Assembly: GCA_030150315.1 (NCBI GenBank) | Contig: JASLGB010000294.1 | Span: 1-7,113, forward strand | Source of the DNA: Dokdonella sp. | Lineage (GTDB): Bacteria > Pseudomonadota > Gammaproteobacteria > Xanthomonadales > Rhodanobacteraceae | Direction: 5' to 3' | Length of the DNA stretch: 7,113 nt | Notes under the pieces: model-generated | Databases searched by the model: none | What the model was told of the DNA's origin: nothing | Seen by the model: the letters and a program-made list of their open reading frames with translations, nothing else | Position numbers and translations under genes: made by a program | Shown: piece by piece, positions 1-6,107 of the stretch | How positions within the stretch are numbered: the first letter of the stretch is position 1 | Layout of the letters: each line of letters starts with the position of its first letter

Positions 1-28
1 ATCGGGATTTCCTCGGGGGCAGGGGGCG
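1..28 (-). promoter_or_regulatory. Probable ribosome binding site of a third minus-strand operon gene
   Basis: On the minus strand, just after the stop of the putative anti-sigma gene, the sequence GAGGAA (bases 14 to 9) is a good Shine-Dalgarno match. Six bases later the window ends with AT at bases 2 and 1, so an ATG could straddle the edge. This suggests that the sigma/anti-sigma operon continues with a further gene outside the window. The start codon itself is not visible, so this is an inference. Confidence 0.4.
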
Positions 29-559
29 TCAGTTGGCGGCGACCGCGTAGGACGCATGACTGCGGATGGTGGCAAGGTCTTCGAGCAGGGCGATGCGTTG
101 CCGCCACAGCACCCGTGCATCGGTGTCGGCGCGAACCGCGCCCAGTTGCAGGTCGACCAGGCCGATCAGATCTTCGATCTCGACCGTGGCCATGAGGTCG
201 CCGCCATCGACGGGGGGTGGCGTAGCGTCGATCCAGCGCTGCAGCAGTTGCGAACGCTGGCGCAGCGAGGCGAGCTCCTGCGCGGCGCCGTCCTTCGCGG
301 GCGAAGTGGTCGCGTTCGGGGCGGTGGACGCGGTCGAGATGATGGACGCCGCCGGATGTTGCGGCCACTCGAAGCCGAGCGGCAGCAAGGCCAGCAGCGC
401 GATCGCGGCGACTGCGGCCAGAGCGCGGCGATGCCAGCGGCTGCTGCGGCGTGCTGCGAGCGCGCCTGCCAGCTGCGGCCACAGGTCGGGTGTCGACTCC
501 GGCGCAGGCAAGGCGCGCAGCGCGTCGGCGAGCGGACTCACGGCGTTGCGGTCAGACAT
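29..559 (-). CDS. Putative membrane-bound anti-sigma factor, zinc-less (hypothetical protein)
   Basis: This 176-residue protein has no recognisable enzymatic motif. Residues 1-40 form a short cytoplasmic segment (note PDLWPQLAGALAAR), followed by a basic stretch (RRSSRWHRR) and one hydrophobic helix at about 46-63. A proline/serine/threonine/alanine-rich linker (about 66-90) leads to a helical C-terminal part (93-168) that would lie in the periplasm. This is the architecture of single-pass anti-sigma factors. The start overlaps the end of the ECF sigma gene by 22 bases and has a strong GGAGGG site six bases upstream, inside the sigma gene, which suggests coupled translation. The protein has no cysteine at all, so the zinc-binding HxxxCxxC motif of many anti-sigma factors is absent. 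The role is inferred from position and topology. A membrane protein of unknown function co-expressed with the sigma factor is the alternative. Confidence 0.72.
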   Translation of the reverse strand: MSDRNAVSPLADALRALPAPESTPDLWPQLAGALAARRSSRWHRRALAAVAAIALLALLPLGFEWPQHPAASIISTASTAPNATTSPAKDGAAQELASLRQRSQLLQRWIDATPPPVDGGDLMATVEIEDLIGLVDLQLGAVRADTDARVLWRQRIALLEDLATIRSHASYAVAAN

Positions 560-1146
560 GGTGTTCCCTCCGTCGGGCGGTCGGACGCGGAGGCGTCTCG
601 GATCGTCGGATCGAGCAGTTCGCGCAGGCGCCGGCCACCGCGCGCGACCTGCGACTTGGAGAAGCTGACCGATTTCCCGGTCATCTCGGCGATCTCATGG
701 TGCGTGTACTCCTCCACATGAAACAGCCACAGCACGCTGCGCGTCAGCGGCGGCAGACGCGCCATCGCCGACTCCAGGCGCTGCGTGTCGGCCAGCTGCC
801 ATGGCGCCGGTTCGGCGGCGGCGAGGTCGTGTTCCTCGGGCAGTTCCTCGAAGCTCATGCTGCGCTCGCGCCGCAGCTTCATCAGCGCCTCGTTGACGAC
901 GATCTGGCGCAGCCAGCCCCACAGCGGTGCGTCGCCACGGAACTGGCCGATGCGCTCCAGCACATGCAGCATCGCGTCGTGCACTACTTCGCGCGCGCTT
1001 TCGGCATTGCCGAGCAGGCGCTGGGCCAACGTACAGGCGGGCCGCTCGAACGCGCGGTAGATCTGTTCGAGTGCGCGCATGTCGCCGCGTCTGGCTCGCG
1101 CCAGCGTGGTTTCGGGGATCTCGATCTGGAAGTTCGTGTGGCTCAC
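538..1146 (-). CDS. ECF-type RNA polymerase sigma factor (sigma-70 family)
   Basis: The predicted 202-residue protein has the two-domain layout of extracytoplasmic-function sigma factors, which direct RNA polymerase to a small stress or envelope regulon. Region 2 spans about residues 24-94 and includes VVHDAMLHVLERIGQFRG and the WGWLRQIVVNEALMKLRR helix that contacts the -10 element. Region 4 spans about 123-188: RLPPLTRSVLWLFHVEEYTH, then the helix-turn-helix around HHEIAEMTGKS and SKSQVARGGRRLRELL. Region 3 is absent, as expected. The GTG at 1146 was chosen because the protein then begins about 20 residues before region 2. The frame stays open to another GTG at 1245, but that extension is basic, low-complexity and lies over the intergenic palindromes. 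No clear Shine-Dalgarno precedes the GTG, so the exact start is uncertain. The gene overlaps the putative anti-sigma gene and is transcribed divergently from the exporter operon. Its target promoters are unknown. Confidence 0.92.
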   Translation of the reverse strand: MSHTNFQIEIPETTLARARRGDMRALEQIYRAFERPACTLAQRLLGNAESAREVVHDAMLHVLERIGQFRGDAPLWGWLRQIVVNEALMKLRRERSMSFEELPEEHDLAAAEPAPWQLADTQRLESAMARLPPLTRSVLWLFHVEEYTHHEIAEMTGKSVSFSKSQVARGGRRLRELLDPTIRDASASDRPTEGTPCLTATP

Positions 1147-1188
1147 GACATACCGGATGCGCCGTCGGGCGGTTTGGTCGCAGCCATT

Positions 1189-1198
1189 TTCGCGCGAA
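1189..1198. repeat. Perfect 10-base palindrome TTCGCGCGAA upstream of the sigma gene
   Basis: TTCGCGCGAA reads identically on both strands and lies about 43 bases upstream of the chosen GTG start of the ECF sigma gene. It could be an operator, but in GC-rich DNA such a short palindrome may be fortuitous. No -35/-10 pair around it was convincing. Confidence 0.3.
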
Positions 1199-1212
1199 TG
1201 CGAACCGCGCCC

Positions 1213-1268
1213 TGTCCGGCCCTCGTCCGCGGCGCGGACGGACACTGTCCGGTAGCGCTGTCCGCGGA
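1213..1268. promoter_or_regulatory. Cluster of TGTCCG palindromes, candidate activator binding sites
   Basis: Three palindromes lie side by side. GTCCGCG-G-CGCGGAC (1225-1239) has 7-base arms, CGGACA-C-TGTCCG (1239-1251) has 6-base arms, and TCCGCGGA (1261-1268) is a simple palindrome within TGTCCGCGGA. Counting single sites, [T/C]GTCCG occurs at 1213, 1224, 1246 and 1259, and its complement CGGAC at 1235 and 1239. The first three plus-strand sites are 11 and 22 bases apart, so they fall on the same helix face. The cluster lies roughly 60-115 bases upstream of the predicted sigma-54 transcription start, a usual position for upstream activating sequences of NtrC-family proteins. Assignment to the response regulator at 6237 is inferred; binding by another regulator, or a role at the divergent sigma gene, is possible. 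Confidence 0.55.
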
Positions 1269-1299
1269 GTATTTTCCATCAGAAACAACGGTGTGGGGG

Positions 1300-1316
1300 T
1301 TGGCACGCCTGTTGCT
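1300..1316 (+). promoter_or_regulatory. Sigma-54 (-24/-12) promoter of the exporter operon
   Basis: TTGGCACGCCTGTTGCT matches the sigma-54 consensus TGGCAC-N5-TTGCW at every defining base: TGGCAC at 1301-1306, five spacer bases, then TTGCT at 1312-1316. The invariant GG and GC are in the right register. The transcription start would be near base 1327, giving a leader of about 26 bases before the adaptor ATG at 1353. Such promoters are silent unless an AAA+ activator hydrolyses ATP. An activator of exactly that type is encoded at the far end of the cluster. Confidence 0.9.
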
Positions 1317-1352
1317 ATATCCACTGCATCTTCCCACAGGAACCTTTTCTCC

Positions 1353-2621
1353 ATGATCCGCGACACCTCTGCCCAGGACCGCCAGATCACCGTGCCGCGC
1401 AGCCGTTCCAAGCCCCTTGTCTGGGGCGGCATCGCCGCAGCGGCGCTGATCGGGGTTGCCATGCTGGTCCCGACGGTGTCGCGGCTGATGTCGGCCGACT
1501 CCGCCGCCAGCTCCGCCCGCCTGCGCATCGCGGAAGTGAAACGCGGCGATCTGGTGCGCGACGTGTCCGTGCAAGGCAAGGTCGTCGCCGCGTTCAGCCC
1601 GACGCTGTATGCGCGCAACGGCGGCACCGTGACGCTGGACGTGCAGGCCGGCGACAAGGTGAAGAAGGGCGACGTGCTGGCCGAGATCGATTCGCCAGAG
1701 CTGACCAATCGCCTGCAGCAGGAACAGGCCACGCTGGAAAGCCTGGCGCTGGAGGTGGAGCGCGCGACCATTTCCAACCGCAAGGCCGAGGCCGCGTCGC
1801 AGACCGCGTACGAGCAGGCGGTGATCGATCGCGAGACGGCCGAGCGCGAAGTGGGCCGCAACCGCAAGGCGTTCGAGATGGGCGCGCAGGCCGAGATGAC
1901 CGTTCTGCGCGCCAAGGATGCGCTGGCCAAGGCCAGGCTTTCCGAATCGAATGCGCACAAGAACGTGCAGCTCGACCGCGACACGCTGGCCTTCGAGCTG
2001 AAGACCAAACGCTTTGCGCTGGACCGCCAGAAGCTGCTGGTCAACGACCTTGCGCGCCAGGTGGACGAGTTGAAGATGCGCTCGCCGGTGGACGGCCAGG
2101 TTGGCCAGTTGCTGGTGCAGCAGCGCGCGAACGTGCCGTCCGGCGCCGGGGTCCTGACCGTGGTCGACCTCAGCGCCTATGAAATCGAAGTGCAGGTGCC
2201 GGAAGTGTTCGCACGCGAGCTCGGCGCCGGCATGGCGGCGGAAATCCAGGACTCCAACGGCAAGTACGCCGGCGAAGTCAGCGCGATCGCGCCCGAGGTC
2301 GTCGATGGCCAGGTCGTCGGCCGCATCCGCTTCGGCGACAAGAAGCCCGACGGGCTGCGCCAGAACCAGCGCCTGACCACGCGCATCCTGATGGACGAAC
2401 ACCCGAACGTGCTGATCGTCGAGCGCGGCCCGTTTGTCGACGCCGGCGCCGGCCGCGTTGCCTACGTCGTGCGCAATGGCATGGCCGAACGCACGCCGAT
2501 CCAGATCGGTGCGACCAGCCTCAACGCGGTCGAGATCGTGAGTGGCGTGAAGGAAGGCGATCGCATCGTCATCTCCGGCACCGACCAGTTCAACGGGGCG
2601 CAGCGCGTTTCGATCAACTGA
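1353..2621 (+). CDS. Periplasmic adaptor subunit of ABC exporter (HlyD/MacA/RND-adaptor type)
   Basis: This 422-residue membrane fusion protein would bridge an inner-membrane ABC pump to an outer-membrane channel. One N-terminal transmembrane anchor lies at about residues 22-40 with a basic cytoplasmic side. Next comes the first lipoyl half (about 68-115: VQGKVVA, then VQAGDKVKKGDVLAEIDSPEL), a long alpha-helical hairpin rich in E, Q, K, A and L (about 114-240), the second lipoyl half (241-272: MRSPVDGQVGQLLVQQRANV), a beta-barrel domain (about 275-348) and a membrane-proximal domain (350-422, including GVKEGDRIVISG). The ATG at 1353 was chosen because AGGAA lies ten bases upstream and it is the first ATG after the sigma-54 promoter; the open frame further upstream crosses that promoter. 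It is the first gene of the operon, with 74 bases before the ATPase gene. The substrate cannot be inferred. Confidence 0.95.
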   Translation: MIRDTSAQDRQITVPRSRSKPLVWGGIAAAALIGVAMLVPTVSRLMSADSAASSARLRIAEVKRGDLVRDVSVQGKVVAAFSPTLYARNGGTVTLDVQAGDKVKKGDVLAEIDSPELTNRLQQEQATLESLALEVERATISNRKAEAASQTAYEQAVIDRETAEREVGRNRKAFEMGAQAEMTVLRAKDALAKARLSESNAHKNVQLDRDTLAFELKTKRFALDRQKLLVNDLARQVDELKMRSPVDGQVGQLLVQQRANVPSGAGVLTVVDLSAYEIEVQVPEVFARELGAGMAAEIQDSNGKYAGEVSAIAPEVVDGQVVGRIRFGDKKPDGLRQNQRLTTRILMDEHPNVLIVERGPFVDAGAGRVAYVVRNGMAERTPIQIGATSLNAVEIVSGVKEGDRIVISGTDQFNGAQRVSIN

Positions 2622-2638
2622 CCAACAACCCGTCCAGC

Positions 2639-2657
2639 GCCGCGGCGTGTCCGCGGC
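2639..2657 (+). repeat. Small intergenic hairpin with a TGTCCGCGG motif
   Basis: GCCGCGG-CGTGT-CCGCGGC forms a perfect 7-base-pair stem with a 5-base loop in the gap between the adaptor and ATPase genes. There is no following T-run, so it is not a classical terminator. It may modulate RNA stability or the ratio of adaptor to ATPase. It also contains TGTCCGCGG, the same nine bases found at 1259-1267 in the promoter region. Confidence 0.4.
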
Positions 2658-2695
2658 CGTCCCACCGGATTCCCGATTTCCAAGAGGCCAAGCCG

Positions 2696-3433
2696 ATGTT
2701 GAAGATGACCCACCTGCAGAAGGTCTATCGCACGCACCTGATCGAGACCTACGCGCTGCGCGACTTCGCGATCAATGTGCGCGAAGGCGAGTTGGTCGCC
2801 GTCACCGGGCCGTCCGGATCCGGCAAGACGACCTTCCTCAACATCGCCGGCCTGCTGGAAGAATTCACCGGTGGCGAGTACCTGCTCGATGGCGTCAACG
2901 TCGCCGGGCTCGACGACAACGGCCGCTCGCGCCTGCGCAACGAGAAGATCGGCTTCATCTTCCAGGGCTTCAATCTGATCCCCGACCTCAACCTGTTCGA
3001 CAACGTCGATGTGCCGCTGCGCTACCGCGGCTATGGCGCGGCCGAGCGCAAGCAGCGCATCGAGGAGGCGCTCGGCCGCGTCGGCCTTGCCTCGCGCATG
3101 AAGCACTACCCGTCGGAACTTTCCGGCGGCCAGCAGCAGCGCGTCGCCATCGCGCGAGCGCTGGCCGGTTCGCCGCGTCTTCTGCTGGCCGACGAGCCGA
3201 CCGGAAACCTCGATTCGCTGATGGCGCGCGGCGTGATGGAGCTGCTGGAGGAGATCAACCGCCAAGGCACGACCATCGTGATGGTCACCCACGACCCGGA
3301 GCTGGCCGCACGCGCGCATCGCAACGTGCATGTCATCGACGGCCAGGTCACCGACCTCGACGACGCGCCGACGCTCAAGCGCGCCGCGGAAGCCGCCGAC
3401 GCGGAGCCCGCCGGGCTCGGCGCCAACGCCTGA
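2696..3433 (+). CDS. ABC exporter ATP-binding protein (MacB/LolD-type)
   Basis: This 245-residue protein is a complete nucleotide-binding domain that powers the two downstream permeases. Visible motifs are Walker A GPSGSGKT (38-45), Q-loop FQGFNLIP with Q90, the ABC signature LSGGQQQR (142-149), Walker B RLLLADEP (161-168, catalytic E167), D-loop GNLDS (170-174) and the switch histidine H199 in VTHDPE. The FQGFNL and PTGNLDS wording is characteristic of the MacB/LolD/FtsE group. The residues after about 222 form an acidic, alanine-rich tail not needed for catalysis. AAGAGG eight bases before the ATG supports this start; M4 is an in-frame alternative. In classical MacB this domain is fused to the permease, whereas here it is a separate polypeptide. 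It lies 30 bases ahead of the first permease gene. Confidence 0.97.
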   Translation: MLKMTHLQKVYRTHLIETYALRDFAINVREGELVAVTGPSGSGKTTFLNIAGLLEEFTGGEYLLDGVNVAGLDDNGRSRLRNEKIGFIFQGFNLIPDLNLFDNVDVPLRYRGYGAAERKQRIEEALGRVGLASRMKHYPSELSGGQQQRVAIARALAGSPRLLLADEPTGNLDSLMARGVMELLEEINRQGTTIVMVTHDPELAARAHRNVHVIDGQVTDLDDAPTLKRAAEAADAEPAGLGANA

Positions 3434-3463
3434 CCGCCGACCGTTTCCGATTCGAGGTGTGAC

Positions 3464-4813
3464 ATGGATCCTGCAAGCAACTCCCGGACGCGTGAATCGA
3501 ACGCCGGACTTTTCCTCTACTACCTGCAGCTCGGGCTGCGCAGCCTCAAGCGCAATCCGATCCTGACCGCACTGATGGTGGCGGGCATCGCGCTCGGCAT
3601 CGCCGCCAGCATGACCACGCTTACCGTCATGCACCTGATGGGCAGCGACCCGATACCGTGGAAGAGCGACAAGCTGCACTACGTGCAAATGGACAACTGG
3701 AGCCCGGATGCGCCGGCCAGGGAAAACGGCGATCCGCCCGACCAGCTCACCTATCGCGATGCGGTGGCGCTGATGGAGGCGGGCAAGGCCGACCGGCAGG
3801 CGGCGATGTTCAAGCTGGCCCTGCCGATCCAGCCGGAGAACGCCCAGGTCAAGCCGTTCCAGTCGCTGGTGCGGGTGACCTATGCCGATTTCTTCGCGCT
3901 GTTCGAGCCGCCGTTCAAGTACGGCGCGCCGTGGGATCGCGCGCAGGATGCCGAGCATGCCCGCGTGGTCGTGCTCAGCGCGGACATCAACGAAAAACTG
4001 TTCGGTGGCCAGAACAGCGTGGGCCGCAGCGTGCGCATGGGCGGCAACGACTACAACGTGGTCGGCGTGCTCGACGAGTGGCCGCTGCGCGTCAAGTACT
4101 ACGACCTGACCCTCGGCGCGTTCGGTGACGCCGAGGAAGTCTTCATGCCGTTCACGACAGCGGTGGATCTGAAGCAGCGCGCCAGCGGCAACAACAGTTG
4201 CTGGAAGTCGCCTGGCGCGGGCTGGGAGGCCTATCTGGATTCGGACTGCGTGTGGGTGCAGATGTGGGTGCAGCTCGATTCGCCGGCGCGTCTGGCCGAG
4301 TACAAGGATTTCCTGGACAGCTATGTCAACGAACAGAAGAAGCTCGGCCGCTTCCCGCGTCCGTTGAACAACCGGTTGCCGGACGTGAACCAGTGGATGA
4401 CCTCGCAGAAGGTGGTCTCGCGTGACGTGCAGGTGCAGACCGGACTCGGCTTCGCCTTCCTCGCCGTCTGCCTGGTCAACACCATCGGCCTGCTGCTGGC
4501 CAAGTTCACGCGCAAGGCGGGCGAGATCGGCCTGCGCCGCGCGCTTGGCGCCAGCCGCCGGCAGGTGTTCGCGCAGTACATGATCGAATCCGGTGTGGTC
4601 GGTCTCAGCGGCGGCTTGCTCGGACTGGTGCTGACGGCGCTGGGCCTGCTCGCCGTGCGCGCGTTGTACACGCAGTACAAGACCGTCGCTTCGCTGGACG
4701 CGAGCATGGTCGCGACCACCATCGCGCTGGCTGTCCTGTCGGCGATCCTCGCCGGCCTGTATCCGACCTGGCGCGCCTGCCGCGTGCAGCCGGCGGCGCA
4801 GTTGAAGGTCTGA
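3464..4813 (+). CDS. ABC exporter permease 1 (MacB/FtsX family)
   Basis: This 449-residue inner-membrane protein has the four-helix MacB/FtsX layout. After a cytoplasmic amphipathic stretch (LQLGLRSLKRNP, about 21-32), helix 1 lies at 33-58. A large periplasmic domain (about 60-325) corresponds to the MacB core domain (for example ARVVVLSADINEKLFGG at 166-182 and GNDYNVVGVLDEW). Helices 2-4 lie at about 326-346, 377-402 and 414-433, with the typical cytoplasmic loop AGEIGLRRALGASRRQVF (352-369) that contacts the ATPase. The start is supported by GAGGTG four bases upstream. In the periplasmic domain two cysteines, C246 and C262, flank a glycine/tryptophan-rich loop and could form a disulfide. 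It presumably pairs with permease 2 as a heterodimer driven by the upstream ATPase. A lipoprotein-handling (LolC/E-like) role is possible, but the adaptor gene favours efflux. Confidence 0.95.
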   Translation: MDPASNSRTRESNAGLFLYYLQLGLRSLKRNPILTALMVAGIALGIAASMTTLTVMHLMGSDPIPWKSDKLHYVQMDNWSPDAPARENGDPPDQLTYRDAVALMEAGKADRQAAMFKLALPIQPENAQVKPFQSLVRVTYADFFALFEPPFKYGAPWDRAQDAEHARVVVLSADINEKLFGGQNSVGRSVRMGGNDYNVVGVLDEWPLRVKYYDLTLGAFGDAEEVFMPFTTAVDLKQRASGNNSCWKSPGAGWEAYLDSDCVWVQMWVQLDSPARLAEYKDFLDSYVNEQKKLGRFPRPLNNRLPDVNQWMTSQKVVSRDVQVQTGLGFAFLAVCLVNTIGLLLAKFTRKAGEIGLRRALGASRRQVFAQYMIESGVVGLSGGLLGLVLTALGLLAVRALYTQYKTVASLDASMVATTIALAVLSAILAGLYPTWRACRVQPAAQLKV

Positions 4814-4821
4814 CTCTCGAT

Positions 4822-4852
4822 GCCGTCGTTCCCGCGCTGGCGGGGCGACGGC
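4822..4852. repeat. REP-like hairpin between the permease genes
   Basis: Nine bases after the permease 1 stop, GCCGTCG (4822-4828) pairs with CGACGGC (4846-4852). Inside, CCCGC (4831-4835) pairs with GCGGG (4840-4844), closing a GCTG loop; TT on one side and G on the other form an asymmetric bulge. The wording CGTTCCCGCG...GCGGG resembles dispersed extragenic palindromes common in beta- and gammaproteobacteria. There is no T-run, so a role in mRNA stability or partial termination is more likely than full termination. Whether it is a repeat can only be told from the rest of the genome. Confidence 0.55.
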
Positions 4853-4874
4853 GAACCTGCCACTGGAGCGTTCC

Positions 4875-6086
4875 ATGGAAATCCGTCCCATCTTCTCCGC
4901 GTTGATGCGCAGCAAGGTCTCGATGATCCTGATCGGCCTGCAGGTGGCGCTGACGCTGGCGATCGTCTGCAACGCGCTGTTCATCATCAGCGAGCGGCTC
5001 GACCGCATGAACCGCCCGAGCGGCATGAACGAAACCGACACCTTCTGGTTCGGCAGCACCGGCTTCGGCCAGGGCTTCGACGTCAAGAGCGTGCAGCAGG
5101 CCGACCTGCAGATGCTGCGCAGCCTGCCGGGCGTGGCCGACGCGACCAGCGCCATCTCGGTGCCGATGAGCCAGGGCGGCTGGTCGACCGGTGTCAACCT
5201 GCAGCCCGGGCAGCGCACCTCCACCGCCGAGACGGCGATGTACATGGTCGATGCGCACGGCCTTTCGACCTATGGCGTGAAGCTGCTCGAAGGACGCGAT
5301 TTCAAGCCCGAGGAGGTCGTCTTCCGCACCATGGAAGACCGCATGACGCCGACCAGCGTCATCATCACGCGCGCGCTGGCCGAGCGCCTGTTTCCGCAGG
5401 GCGGCGCGCTCGGCAAGCAGGTCTACTACGACAACGACGGGCCGCCGACGACGATCATCGGCATCGTCGAGCACACGCAAACGCCGTGGCTGGATGCCGA
5501 CTTCATCGACAACTCCACCTTCGTGCCGGCCTTCATCCCGTATGGCACCTTCGCGCGCTATCTTGTGCGCACCGAGCCGGGGCGGCGCGACGAGGTCATC
5601 CAGTCGGTCGAGCAGAAGCTGATCGAGGCCAATCCCAGTCGCGTCATCGGCCGCGTGCAGACGCTCGAGCAGGTGCGCGCCAAGGGCTACGCCGGCGATC
5701 GTGCGATGGCGATCATCCTGAGTGTGGTCATCATCGCGTTGCTGGTGATTACCGCACTCGGCATCGTCGGCATGGCGAGTTTCTGGGTGGCGCAGCGCAC
5801 GCGGCAGATCGGCACGCGCCGCGCGCTGGGTGCGACCAAAGGCGACATCCTGCGCTACTTCCAGACCGAGAACTTTATCATCACCACACTCGGCCTGATT
5901 GTCGGCGGCGTGCTCGCCTACGGCCTCAGCCTGTGGTTGATGCAGGCCTACCAATCGCCGCGCTTGCCCTGGTATTACGTTCCGGTCGGCTTCGTCTGCC
6001 TCTGGATATTGGGTCAGATCGCGGTGCTGGGGCCTGCGCTGCGTGCATCGCGCGTGCCGCCGGCCGTGGCGACGCGCAGCGTCTGA
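4875..6086 (+). CDS. ABC exporter permease 2 (MacB/FtsX family)
   Basis: This 403-residue protein has the same topology as permease 1 but a clearly different sequence. Helix 1 lies at about 17-38 and a periplasmic MacB-type core domain at about 40-275 (LEGRDFKPEE at 138-147, then SVIITRALAERLFPQGGALGK at 161-181). Three C-terminal helices lie at about 277-303, 334-356 and 367-388. The cytoplasmic coupling loop TRQIGTRRALGATKGDI (309-325) matches the FtsX-family pattern. The start ATG has GGAG six bases upstream, and the gene lies 61 bases after permease 1, separated by the REP-like hairpin. Two unequal permeases plus one separate ATPase imply a heterodimeric transmembrane channel with an ATPase dimer, unlike the homodimeric fused MacB. 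It is the last gene of the operon; hairpins follow its stop codon immediately. Confidence 0.95.
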   Translation: MEIRPIFSALMRSKVSMILIGLQVALTLAIVCNALFIISERLDRMNRPSGMNETDTFWFGSTGFGQGFDVKSVQQADLQMLRSLPGVADATSAISVPMSQGGWSTGVNLQPGQRTSTAETAMYMVDAHGLSTYGVKLLEGRDFKPEEVVFRTMEDRMTPTSVIITRALAERLFPQGGALGKQVYYDNDGPPTTIIGIVEHTQTPWLDADFIDNSTFVPAFIPYGTFARYLVRTEPGRRDEVIQSVEQKLIEANPSRVIGRVQTLEQVRAKGYAGDRAMAIILSVVIIALLVITALGIVGMASFWVAQRTRQIGTRRALGATKGDILRYFQTENFIITTLGLIVGGVLAYGLSLWLMQAYQSPRLPWYYVPVGFVCLWILGQIAVLGPALRASRVPPAVATRSV

Positions 6087-6087
6087 G

Positions 6088-6107
6088 GCGCTGGCCGGCG
6101 CCAGCGC
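6088..6107 (+). terminator. Hairpin directly after the permease 2 stop
   Basis: GCGCTGGC-CGGC-GCCAGCGC is a perfect 8-base-pair, GC-rich stem with a 4-base loop that starts one base after the TGA. No T-run follows, so it is not a canonical intrinsic terminator. It could act as a pause site or protect the 3' end of the exporter mRNA. Its 3' arm shares bases 6105-6107 with the next hairpin. Confidence 0.45.

Noticed and set aside
1147..1245. N-terminal extension of the ECF sigma factor to a GTG at 1245
   Set aside because: The extra 33 residues are basic and unlike sigma region 2 lead-ins, and the DNA is better explained by the palindrome cluster.
1269..1290. AT-richer patch between the palindromes and the sigma-54 promoter, considered as an IHF site
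   Set aside because: It does not match the IHF consensus WATCAANNNNTTR on either strand. DNA bending here is possible but unsupported.
927..1352. Upstream extension of the adaptor frame before the ATG at 1353
   Set aside because: It would cross the sigma-54 promoter and the divergent sigma gene. The ATG at 1353 has a ribosome binding site and gives a normal adaptor N terminus.
695..2044. Minus-strand open frame of 449 codons across the intergenic region and adaptor gene
   Set aside because: It overlaps the sigma gene out of frame and the adaptor gene on the opposite strand, and shows no protein-family features.
2462..5245. Very long minus-strand open frame (927 codons) opposite the ATPase and permease genes
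   Set aside because: It lies antisense to three well-supported transporter genes. Its translation is rich in R, H, A and G without domains, as expected for a shadow frame in GC-rich DNA.
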